In this document: one piece after another, positions 6,834 to 12,126 of the stretch
Layout of the letters: the number at the start of each line of letters is the position of its first letter
Numbering within the stretch: the stretch's first letter is position 1
Source: Actinomycetes bacterium
GTDB lineage: Bacteria; Actinomycetota; Acidimicrobiia; Acidimicrobiales; SZUA-35
NCBI GenBank assembly: GCA_024227975.1
Contig: JAAETV010000078.1
Coordinates: 1 to 12,126, forward strand
Direction of reading: 5' to 3'
DNA length: 12,126 bases
The notes under the pieces: model-generated
Databases searched by the model: none
What the model was told of the DNA's origin: nothing
The model's input: only the letters and a program-made list of their open reading frames with translations
Program-made: the position numbers and the translations under genes

Positions 6834-7886
6834 ATGAAACTGGGGATGAGCATCAACTATGTCGGTGATTTTGCCAAGTCGGTCGATCAGGTCGTCGAAA
6901 TGGAAAAGGCAGGTCTCGACGTCGTCTGGGTGGCCGAGGCCTACAGCGTCGATGCTGTAAGCCAGATTGGCTACCTGGCGGCCAAGACTGAGCGGGTAGA
7001 GATCGGCTCTGCCATCCTCAACGTCTACTCCAGGACAGCTCCGGCCATGGGCCAGACGGCGGCCGGACTCGACATGGTCAGCAATGGTCGTTTCATCCTC
7101 GGGCTCGGAGCCAGCGGCCCCCAGGTCGTCGAGGGCTTCCACGGGGTGCCCTACGAGAAGCCCATGGCCCGTATCAAGGAATACATCGACGTGGTGCGCA
7201 TGACGTTGCGCCGCGAACCCATCGTCTACAACGGCAAGACCGTAACTGTGCCCCTGCCCGAGGGCCAGGGGACCGGACTGGGCAAGCCACTCAAGCTGAT
7301 CAATCATCCCGTCCGCAACGAGATCCCCATCTGGTGGGCCTCCCTCATGCCACTGTCGGTCAAGGCAACCGCTCGCTCGGCCGACGGCTGGCTTCCCGTG
7401 TTCTTCGTGCCCGATGAGTTCCAGCGGGTGTGGGGTGAAGACCTCAAGGCGGGAACCGTCGACCGTGATCCTTCACTCGGTCGGCTCGACATCGCGGCCG
7501 CCGCCACAGTCGCCATCGGCGAGGAATATGTGGGCGAGGGGGCCGATCGGGTTCTCGACATGGGTCGGCCGCCAACTGCCCTCTATTGGGGCGGGATGGG
7601 AGCCAGGGACAAGAACTTCTACAACACCATCGCCCGCAAATACGGATACGAGGAAGAGGCCATTGAGATCCAGGATCTCTACCTCGACGGCCAGAAGGAA
7701 GCAGCGGCAGCCGCTGTGCCCCGCGACTTCCTGGAGCGGTCCAGTCTGGTGGGCCCACCATCGATGGTGAAGGAGCGCCTCGGGGTGTGGAAGGAGGCGG
7801 GCGTCACCGTGCTGAACGTCAACATGGCCCCCGGCCAGGACCCGGCAGCCACCTTGGGCCAGCTCCGAGAGATGATCGAAGACTGA
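6834..7886 (+). CDS. LLM-class F420-dependent oxidoreductase, Rv3520c-like (TIGR03559 type)
   Basis: Luciferase-like TIM-barrel enzyme of 350 residues, expected to use coenzyme F420 for hydride transfer on a carbonyl, alcohol or double bond. Landmarks are MKLGMSINY (1-9), VVWVAEAYSVDA (30-41), RVEIGSAILNVYSRTAPAMG (54-73), GRFILGLGASGPQVVEGFHG (85-104), the KPMARIKEYIDVVR segment (109-122), GTGLGKPLKLINHPVR (146-161) and ADGWLPVFF (183-191). From memory the order and wording match the Rv3520c group closely, including TALYWGGMGARDKNFYN near the C-terminal half. The ATG at 6834 starts the first barrel strand as expected; an open reading frame continues upstream to 6774 but adds no family sequence. 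Rv3520c lies near the cholesterol genes of M. tuberculosis that include ltp2 and chsH2, which agrees with the DUF35-thiolase pair upstream here, though the substrate is not known. Confidence 0.9.
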   Translation: MKLGMSINYVGDFAKSVDQVVEMEKAGLDVVWVAEAYSVDAVSQIGYLAAKTERVEIGSAILNVYSRTAPAMGQTAAGLDMVSNGRFILGLGASGPQVVEGFHGVPYEKPMARIKEYIDVVRMTLRREPIVYNGKTVTVPLPEGQGTGLGKPLKLINHPVRNEIPIWWASLMPLSVKATARSADGWLPVFFVPDEFQRVWGEDLKAGTVDRDPSLGRLDIAAAATVAIGEEYVGEGADRVLDMGRPPTALYWGGMGARDKNFYNTIARKYGYEEEAIEIQDLYLDGQKEAAAAAVPRDFLERSSLVGPPSMVKERLGVWKEAGVTVLNVNMAPGQDPAATLGQLREMIED

Positions 7887-7888
7887 GC

Positions 7889-7903
7889 CCTGCCGAGGGC
7901 AGG
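7889..7903. terminator. GC hairpin between convergent genes, possible bidirectional terminator
   Basis: CCTGCC (7889-7894) pairs perfectly with GGCAGG (7898-7903) across a three-base loop, filling most of the 24-base gap between the convergent LLM and SDR genes. An alternative pairing AGGGC/GCCCT overlaps it. There is no T-run, as often in high-GC genomes. Confidence 0.45.
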
Positions 7904-7910
7904 CCCTGAG

Positions 7911-8615
7911 CTAGGACAAGAGCCAGCCCCCATCGACATCAATAGTGGTTCCGGTGACGAAGTCGTTGGTCACACAGAACACGATGGCCTCGGCTACCTC
8001 TTCGGGGGTCCCAGCACGGGGAATGAGGTTGTTGGCCGTTGCCCTCTGGTACATCTCCTCCCGCTCGGGACCCTGGACCGGATTCATCGGGGTGTCGATC
8101 GAACCGGGAGAGACCACATTGATCCGCCGAGGGACAATCTCGGGGGCGACCGATCTGACCAGGGTCTCGACCGCGGCCCCGACCGAGGCCAGAGCTACTT
8201 GGCCCGGCTTGCATTTGCGGGCCGGGGACCCGCTCACCAACACGATGGCCCCGTCGTCGCTGAGGTGGTGGGCCCCGTAGCGAACCACATTGGCGTAGCC
8301 CCACAACTTGTCGAACGATCCCTGATAGCCGCCCATGTCCATATCCAGGAACGGGCCCAGTGCCCGCTCGCCCCCGGTGGCAGCGCTGATGAGGATGTCG
8401 ATCGGGGCGTTGGCCGCCGCCAGTTGGGCCACGGCCTCACCATCGGTCACGTCGCAGGCCGCCAGTGTGATCCCATCGGGTACCTCGCCGGCCCGGTCCG
8501 GGTTGCGGCTGGCGGCGATGACGGTGGCCCCCATCGCCGCCAGGTGTTTCGAGGCGGCCAGGCCGATACCAGATGTGCCGCCGAAGACCAGCGCCTTCTT
8601 TCCAACTACGTCCAT
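7911..8615 (-). CDS. Atypical SDR with canonical cofactor loop but no Tyr/Lys catalytic pair
   Basis: SDR-fold protein of 234 residues counted from the second Met (236 from the first ATG at 8621). Counting from the first Met, the nucleotide-binding loop GGTSGIG (14-20) is intact and ASRNPDR (37-43) suggests NADP preference. CDVTDGEAVAQL, VLVSGSPARKCKPG (127-140), INVVSPGSIDTPMN (167-180) and FVTGTTIDVDGGWLL (221-235) are standard SDR landmarks. The active-site helix reads LASVGAAVETLVR: aligning GAAVETL to the usual KAAVEAL puts Leu144 where Tyr should be and Gly148 where Lys should be. I recall a clade of SDRs with A-R-x-P near the Ser and a substituted Y-x-x-x-K, so this is probably a lineage feature and not decay. 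It could be non-catalytic, regulatory, or use another mechanism. GAGAGG lies eight bases before the second ATG (8615) and only two before the first, so 8615 is preferred. It is divergent from the ACAD operon. Confidence 0.87.
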   Translation of the reverse strand: MDVVGKKALVFGGTSGIGLAASKHLAAMGATVIAASRNPDRAGEVPDGITLAACDVTDGEAVAQLAAANAPIDILISAATGGERALGPFLDMDMGGYQGSFDKLWGYANVVRYGAHHLSDDGAIVLVSGSPARKCKPGQVALASVGAAVETLVRSVAPEIVPRRINVVSPGSIDTPMNPVQGPEREEMYQRATANNLIPRAGTPEEVAEAIVFCVTNDFVTGTTIDVDGGWLLS

Positions 8616-8623
8616 GGTCATAT

Positions 8624-8629
8624 CCTCTC
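8624..8629 (-). promoter_or_regulatory. Ribosome binding site deciding the start of the atypical SDR
   Basis: Minus-strand GAGAGG is two bases from the ATG at 8621 and eight from the in-frame ATG at 8615. Spacing favours 8615. The local order (purine-rich site, two bases, ATGACCATG) is the same as at the glycerate kinase start. Confidence 0.65.
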
Positions 8630-8633
8630 ATTG

Positions 8634-8649
8634 GCTCGGACCCCCGAGC
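8634..8649. promoter_or_regulatory. Inverted repeat 1 between divergent SDR and ACAD genes
   Basis: GCTCGG (8634-8639) and CCGAGC (8644-8649) are perfect inverted copies separated by ACCC. It lies close upstream of the SDR start and two bases from a second palindrome. It could be a repressor site or form a hairpin. Confidence 0.4.
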
Positions 8650-8651
8650 GA

Positions 8652-8663
8652 CAGGGATCCCTG
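8652..8663. promoter_or_regulatory. Perfect 12-base palindrome, candidate operator
   Basis: CAGGGATCCCTG is a perfect 12-base palindrome in the 142-148 bases between the divergent SDR and ACAD genes. A TANNNT hexamer (TAGCAT) begins four bases downstream, so a bound repressor would cover the promoter spacer. The regulator is not in the window. Confidence 0.45.
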
Positions 8664-8666
8664 GGA

Positions 8667-8672
8667 TAGCAT
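8667..8672 (+). promoter_or_regulatory. Possible -10 of the ACAD operon
   Basis: TAGCAT fits TANNNT and would give a start of transcription near 8679 and a leader of roughly 85 bases. No clear -35 is seen. The call rests on the motif and on the adjoining palindromes. Confidence 0.3.
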
Positions 8673-8763
8673 GAGCGGACAACGAGAATCTAGGGGGATC
8701 TGTCTTGTGGATCGGCACCCGCCCACCCTTCAGTCCATCGCGGTCTGAGGGCTGTTTGACACC

Positions 8764-9951
8764 ATGACTTGGGAACCAGGAAGTCCAGATAGCGCCCTCG
8801 ATGCATTCCGGGTGACCCTGCGGCGCTACGCCCTCGATGAGCTGGCCCCCGACTATGCCCGTTGGCAGGATGAGCCCTTTCCTCGACCAGGCCTGGTGGC
8901 ACTGGGCGAGCTCGGTGTGTTCGGGCTCCTCGCACCACCCGAGTTCGGGGGCACTCTCGGCGCCGGTGGCGGCTACCTGCCTCTTGGAGTGGCGGTCGAA
9001 GAGGTGGCGCGGGGCGACTTCAATGTGGGCTACTTCCTCCAACTCCAGGCCATTGGCATTCGCCTTCTCCTGCAGTCAGATGTCCCCGATGTGCGGGATC
9101 GCTGGGTGCCAGCTCTGGTCAGTGGTGAAGCTCTGGCCAGTTTCGCCCTGACCGAACCCGGTGTCGGTTCCGACGCCGCCGCCATTGCCACCAGGGCCGT
9201 TCGGGACGGATCCGACTGGATCATCAGTGGAGAGAAGTCGTCCATCACCTTCGCCGGCAACGCCGATGTCTGTACCGTGTTTGCCCGGACCGGACCCAAG
9301 GGTGGCAGCGGCAAGGGGCCCGAGACGGCGGCCGGCGGGATCAGCCAGTTCTGCGTTCCCCTCGATCGGCCCGGTGTCACCCGCCAACCCGTGGCCAGCT
9401 CCACCTCCCATCTGACCGAACGGGGGTCATTGTTCTTCGATGAGGTACGGATTCCGGCGGATCATCTGATCGGGGCCGAGGGAGGGGGATTCAAATCGGC
9501 CATGGCTGCCTTCGATTTCAATCGAGCCCTCATCGCCCTGGCCTGTATTGGGGCCGCCCAACAGAGTCTCGACGAGACCATGGAGCACACCCGGACCCGC
9601 CACACGTTCGGTGAGCCACTGGCCCGCCGTCAGGGTGTCTCGTTCCAAATAGCCGAGCACCTGGCCCAGGTCCATTCGGCCCGATTGGTGGCCTACGAGA
9701 CCCTTCGTCTCGCCGACGAGGGCCAGAAGCATGCAACCGAGGCGGCCATGGCGAAGTGGTTGGGGCCCAAGTCCTCGGCCGAGGCCATCCATGCCTGCAT
9801 GGTGTTGCACGGCTGGTCCGGATTCAATCTCGAGCTGCCCCTGTCCCAGCGGCTCAATGATGTGATCGGGCTGCAGGTCGGCGACGGTACCCCAGAGATC
9901 ATGAAGGCCATCATCGCTCGTGAAGCGATTGGGGTGGTGAGTCACCGGTGA
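8764..9951 (+). CDS. Acyl-CoA dehydrogenase, possibly of the cyclohexanecarboxyl-CoA dehydrogenase type
   Basis: FAD-dependent acyl-CoA dehydrogenase, 395 residues, a normal full length; it would introduce a double bond beside the CoA thioester and pass electrons to ETF. Domains in order: N-terminal helical part (about 10-125), middle beta domain with FALTEPGVGSDAAAI (about 126-140) and WIISGEKSSITFAGNADV (about 154-171), and C-terminal helical part with RQGVSFQIAEHLA and VLHGWSGFNLELPLSQRL. In many family members the base is Glu in Y-E-G-T; here the aligned segment is VGDGTPEIMK, with Asp374. The GEKSSIT wording and the D-V-I-G-L-x-x-G-D-G-T ending remind me of AliB-type alicyclic enzymes, but I cannot confirm this. 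No good ribosome binding site is seen before the ATG. The gene overlaps the downstream hydratase by four bases, forming an operon. Confidence 0.9.
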   Translation: MTWEPGSPDSALDAFRVTLRRYALDELAPDYARWQDEPFPRPGLVALGELGVFGLLAPPEFGGTLGAGGGYLPLGVAVEEVARGDFNVGYFLQLQAIGIRLLLQSDVPDVRDRWVPALVSGEALASFALTEPGVGSDAAAIATRAVRDGSDWIISGEKSSITFAGNADVCTVFARTGPKGGSGKGPETAAGGISQFCVPLDRPGVTRQPVASSTSHLTERGSLFFDEVRIPADHLIGAEGGGFKSAMAAFDFNRALIALACIGAAQQSLDETMEHTRTRHTFGEPLARRQGVSFQIAEHLAQVHSARLVAYETLRLADEGQKHATEAAMAKWLGPKSSAEAIHACMVLHGWSGFNLELPLSQRLNDVIGLQVGDGTPEIMKAIIAREAIGVVSHR

Positions 9952-10736
9952 CCAGCGACGGCCAGCCAGAAGATGTTGTCGGCTACCACCATCGTGGAGG
10001 AGTGGCGACTGTGACCTTGGCTCGTCCTCCGGTGAACGCGCTGGGTGAGCCCATCATTGCCGGCCTGGCTCGTGCCTTCGATCAGGCTGAGGCCGACAGC
10101 GCCAAGGTGTTGGTGATCGGCTCGAGCGTCGAGGGGTTCTTCGCCGCTGGAGCCGATCTGACCCTCTTCGATGGGCTGGAGGTCGACGGGTTCCTCGACT
10201 ACCTGGATCGGCTGCGAGCCCAGATCGAGAGGGCGGCTAGCGGTCCATGGGTGTCCATCGCCGCCATCGAGGGCCAGGCCCTCGGCGGTGGCCTCGAATT
10301 GGCGTTGGCTTGCACCCTGCGGGTGGCTTCGATGACAGCCCGGCTCGGAGTTCCCGAGGTGAAACTCGGCATGCTCCCCGGGGCGGGTGGGACCCAGCGC
10401 CTGCCCCGTCTCATCGGTCGGGGGCCGGCACTCGATCTTCTGATCACCGGACGCTCCGTCGATGGGACCGAGGCGCAGAGACTGGGACTCGTCGATCGCC
10501 TGGCTGACCCCGGGGAGGCTTCGGGGCTTGCGGCCGAACTGGCAGCAGGTTTGTCGTCGGGGCCGAGAGACGCCTTTGCCGCGATCAAGCGTTGTGTCGA
10601 TGCCGCCGACCGGCTCGACCTGGTCGAAGGGATGAGCTTCGAACGGGCCCAGATCAGCCCCCTGTTCGACTCCGACGATGGGCGGGAAGGACTTGCCGCC
10701 TTCCTGACCAAGCGCCGCCCCGAATTCGGGCCTTGA
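9948..10736 (+). CDS. Enoyl-CoA hydratase/isomerase (crotonase family)
   Basis: Crotonase-fold enzyme of 262 residues, usual length, expected to add water to a 2-enoyl-CoA. The oxyanion-hole segments FFAAGADL (64-71) and IEGQALGGGLELALAC (107-122) are intact. Both hydratase glutamates are present: Glu117 in GGGLE and Glu137 in PEVKLG, the latter followed by MLPGAGGTQRLPRLIG (142-157). Hydration is therefore more likely than the isomerase or dehalogenase activities of family members that lack one of them. The GTG start lies in the GTGA overlap with the ACAD stop, so the two are translationally coupled and probably consecutive in the pathway: dehydrogenation, then hydration. The next gene begins one base after this stop. 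No strong ribosome binding site precedes the GTG, consistent with coupling. Confidence 0.93.
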   Translation: MTSDGQPEDVVGYHHRGGVATVTLARPPVNALGEPIIAGLARAFDQAEADSAKVLVIGSSVEGFFAAGADLTLFDGLEVDGFLDYLDRLRAQIERAASGPWVSIAAIEGQALGGGLELALACTLRVASMTARLGVPEVKLGMLPGAGGTQRLPRLIGRGPALDLLITGRSVDGTEAQRLGLVDRLADPGEASGLAAELAAGLSSGPRDAFAAIKRCVDAADRLDLVEGMSFERAQISPLFDSDDGREGLAAFLTKRRPEFGP

Positions 10737-10737
10737 G

Positions 10738-11673
10738 GTGACGGACCCAGACCGGTCTCCGCTCGCCCCATGGGGTGTGATGTTGCCCAACTTCAATCCC
10801 TTCACCCTCGATCCGTGGCCATACCTCGATGTGGTCCGAGCGGTCGAGGAAGCAGGTTTCGATGCCGGTTGGGTCGGGGATCATCTGGCCTTCCATCCGC
10901 CGATACTGGAGGCCACCAATGCCTTGGCTGCGGCGGCCGCCGTCACCAGCCGGCTGAAGCTCGGCTTTGCCGTGTTGCTGGCTGCAATGCGCCAGCCGGT
11001 CTGGTTGGCCAAGGCCATAGCCACTATCGACCACCTGGCCCCGGGGCGGCTGATCGTTGGCGTCGGGGCCGGAGGAGAGCACCCCCAAGAGTGGGCGGCG
11101 GCTGGGGCCGAAGTCGTCAATCGGGGTCGTCGACTCGATGAGATCCTCACCGTGCTCCCCGCCCTGCTGGGGGGCCGAACAGTCGATCACCAGGGTCCAA
11201 CGCTGACGGTCCAGGCTCCGGCACTGAGGCCTCCAGTCTCGGCCCTGCCACCATTGGTGGTTGGCGGGCGATCCGATGCTGCCCTCCGGCGGGCCGCTCG
11301 TTTTGGCGAAGGCTGGCTGGGGGTCTGGGTATCGCCCGAGGGCTTTCGCCGCAGCTGCGATCTGCTGGCTGAGCTAGCAGCTGAGCTTGGTCGGCCGTGT
11401 CCTGAGCCCATGCTGTTGGCCTTTACCGCCATCGGTGACGACATGGACGGGTGCGGGCGAGACGCGGCCCGGCTCTATCGGGGCCAATACAACCTCGACT
11501 ATGAGTCCGTGGAGCGTTGGACCCTGACGGGCCCCGTCGAGTCCATTGCCGAGCAGCTCGACGCCTACCGTCAGGTCGGGGCAACCAGCTTCGCCCTGAT
11601 TCCCAGTCGACCAGATCTGATCGGCCAGGTTGAGCAGCTCGCCGTCGTGCGCTCCCTCTTCGGTCAGGAGTAG
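10738..11673 (+). CDS. LLM-class flavin/F420-dependent oxidoreductase (second copy)
   Basis: Luciferase-like TIM-barrel protein of 311 residues. Landmarks are WGVMLPNFNPF (12-22), AVEEAGFDAGWVGDHLAF (35-52), SRLKLGFAVLLAAMRQPVWL (about 70-89), TIDHLAPGRLIVGVGAGGEH (95-114), the NRGRRLDEIL segment (about 128-137), PPLVVGGRSDAALRRAARFG (about 176-195) and a C-terminal TGPVESIAEQL loop typical of the fold. It belongs to a shorter subfamily than the LLM protein at 6834 and is not a recent duplicate of it. F420 use is likely by family, not proven; FMN is the alternative. It starts with GTG one base after the hydratase stop, in the ACAD operon, so it may oxidise or reduce the product of hydration or prepare the substrate. 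Its last ten bases overlap the convergent aldo/keto reductase gene. Confidence 0.9.
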   Translation: MTDPDRSPLAPWGVMLPNFNPFTLDPWPYLDVVRAVEEAGFDAGWVGDHLAFHPPILEATNALAAAAAVTSRLKLGFAVLLAAMRQPVWLAKAIATIDHLAPGRLIVGVGAGGEHPQEWAAAGAEVVNRGRRLDEILTVLPALLGGRTVDHQGPTLTVQAPALRPPVSALPPLVVGGRSDAALRRAARFGEGWLGVWVSPEGFRRSCDLLAELAAELGRPCPEPMLLAFTAIGDDMDGCGRDAARLYRGQYNLDYESVERWTLTGPVESIAEQLDAYRQVGATSFALIPSRPDLIGQVEQLAVVRSLFGQE

Positions 11674-12126
11674 CCGATGGAGAGGAGGTTCTCCACCGGC
11701 CGGTAGAGCTCCTCGAGGTAGACGATGTCTTCATCGGACAGGGTGATGTCACAGGCCTCGACCAGCTGGTCGAGCTGGCTGATCTTCGACACCCCGACCA
11801 CCGGGGCGGTGACCTCGGGCTTGTTGAGCAGCCAAGCCACGGCCACCTGGGCTGGGGTGACTCCGAGTCGGCCGGCCACCTCGACTACCCGCTCCGCGAT
11901 CTTGAAGTCCATTTCGCCCCGGTACAGGCCTTCGGTTCGCACCCGGTCCTGACCCGACGATCGAGTGGTCGAGCCGTCGTCGAAGCTGCCTCGATATGAG
12001 CCAGCCAGGATGCCTCGGGCCAGCGGCGACCATGGCATCAGGGCGATGCCATTGCGGGCACAGTAGGGGTTCATCTCACGCTCCTCTTCGCGGTAGATGA
12101 GGTTGTAGTGATTCTGCATGGAGATG
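11664..12126 (-). CDS. Aldo/keto reductase, C-terminal part; the gene runs off the right edge
   Basis: C-terminal portion (about 153 codons visible, stop TGA) of a (beta/alpha)8 NADPH-dependent aldo/keto reductase; the catalytic Tyr, Lys, Asp and His lie in the missing N-terminal part. Visible landmarks are SMQNHYNLIYREEEREM, a strand-5 segment common in these enzymes, ALMPWSPLARGILAGSY, the TPAQVAVAWLLNKPEVTAPV segment and the nucleotide-phosphate loop VGVSKISQLDQLVEA. The wording resembles potassium-channel-beta/YajO-like AKR groups. The frame is open through the window edge, so the true start lies beyond 12126. It faces the LLM gene and their 3' ends overlap by ten bases. Partners and substrate cannot be judged from this fragment. 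Confidence 0.9.
   Translation of the reverse strand, partial: ISMQNHYNLIYREEEREMNPYCARNGIALMPWSPLARGILAGSYRGSFDDGSTTRSSGQDRVRTEGLYRGEMDFKIAERVVEVAGRLGVTPAQVAVAWLLNKPEVTAPVVGVSKISQLDQLVEACDITLSDEDIVYLEELYRPVENLLSIGYS

Noticed and set aside
8756..8761. TTGACA just before the ACAD start as a -35 box
   Set aside because: It lies two bases before the ATG, so any transcript would start inside the gene.
9942..10805. 287-codon antisense frame over the enoyl-CoA hydratase
   Set aside because: Composition and lack of motifs mark it as a shadow; the sense frame is a clear crotonase.
10654..11190. 178-codon antisense frame across the hydratase/LLM junction
   Set aside because: Crosses two well-supported genes and has shadow-like composition.

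Overview
The window is GC-rich and densely packed. Genes on both strands abut or overlap, and many start with GTG. Two flavin/F420 luciferase-like oxidoreductases, SDR and acyl-CoA enzymes, and a secreted protein joining DUF4214 repeats to DUF3048 suggest a high-GC actinobacterium. My best guess is Acidimicrobiia (Ilumatobacter/Iamia-like) rather than Mycobacterium, but this is inference from gene content only. No rRNA, tRNA, CRISPR array or insertion sequence was seen. The longest gene-free stretch is about 142 bases (8622-8763).

Layout. (A) 1-2612, plus strand: an SLC13-type permease, open at the left edge, followed by a GarK/GlxK-family glycerate kinase; together they look like an uptake-and-phosphorylation pair for glycerate or a related organic acid. 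(B) 2657-4294, minus strand: a secreted protein with four DUF4214 repeats followed by DUF3048 (YerB-like). (C) 4346-5107, minus strand: a divergent SDR whose catalytic Lys is Arg. It is transcribed divergently from (D) 5173-6737, a DUF35 zinc-ribbon/OB protein overlapping a thiolase-fold protein whose nucleophilic Cys is Ser. (E) 6834-7886: an LLM-class F420-dependent oxidoreductase resembling Rv3520c, apparently with its own leaderless promoter. (F) 7911-8615, minus strand: a second SDR lacking both catalytic Tyr and Lys. It is divergent from (G) 8764-11673, an acyl-CoA dehydrogenase, an enoyl-CoA hydratase and a second LLM oxidoreductase, packed as one operon. (H) 11664-12126, minus strand: the C-terminal part of an aldo/keto reductase that runs off the right edge.

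From C to G the genes read as an accessory acyl-CoA catabolic locus: dehydrogenation (ACAD), hydration (enoyl-CoA hydratase), carbonyl/alcohol redox (SDRs, LLMs) and carbon-carbon cleavage or formation (DUF35-thiolase). The unusual feature is that four of these enzymes depart from the textbook active site: thiolase Cys to Ser, ACAD Glu to Asp, one SDR Lys to Arg, and one SDR without Tyr/Lys. The ACAD resembles, from memory, cyclohexanecarboxyl-CoA dehydrogenases, and the DUF35-thiolase pair resembles the Ltp2-ChsH2 steroid side-chain aldolase, so a cyclic or branched substrate is a reasonable hypothesis. The substrate cannot be named from sequence alone.

Regulatory signals include three leaderless-type promoters (a TANNNT hexamer 6-8 bases before a start codon) and two neighbouring perfect inverted repeats between the divergent SDR and ACAD genes.
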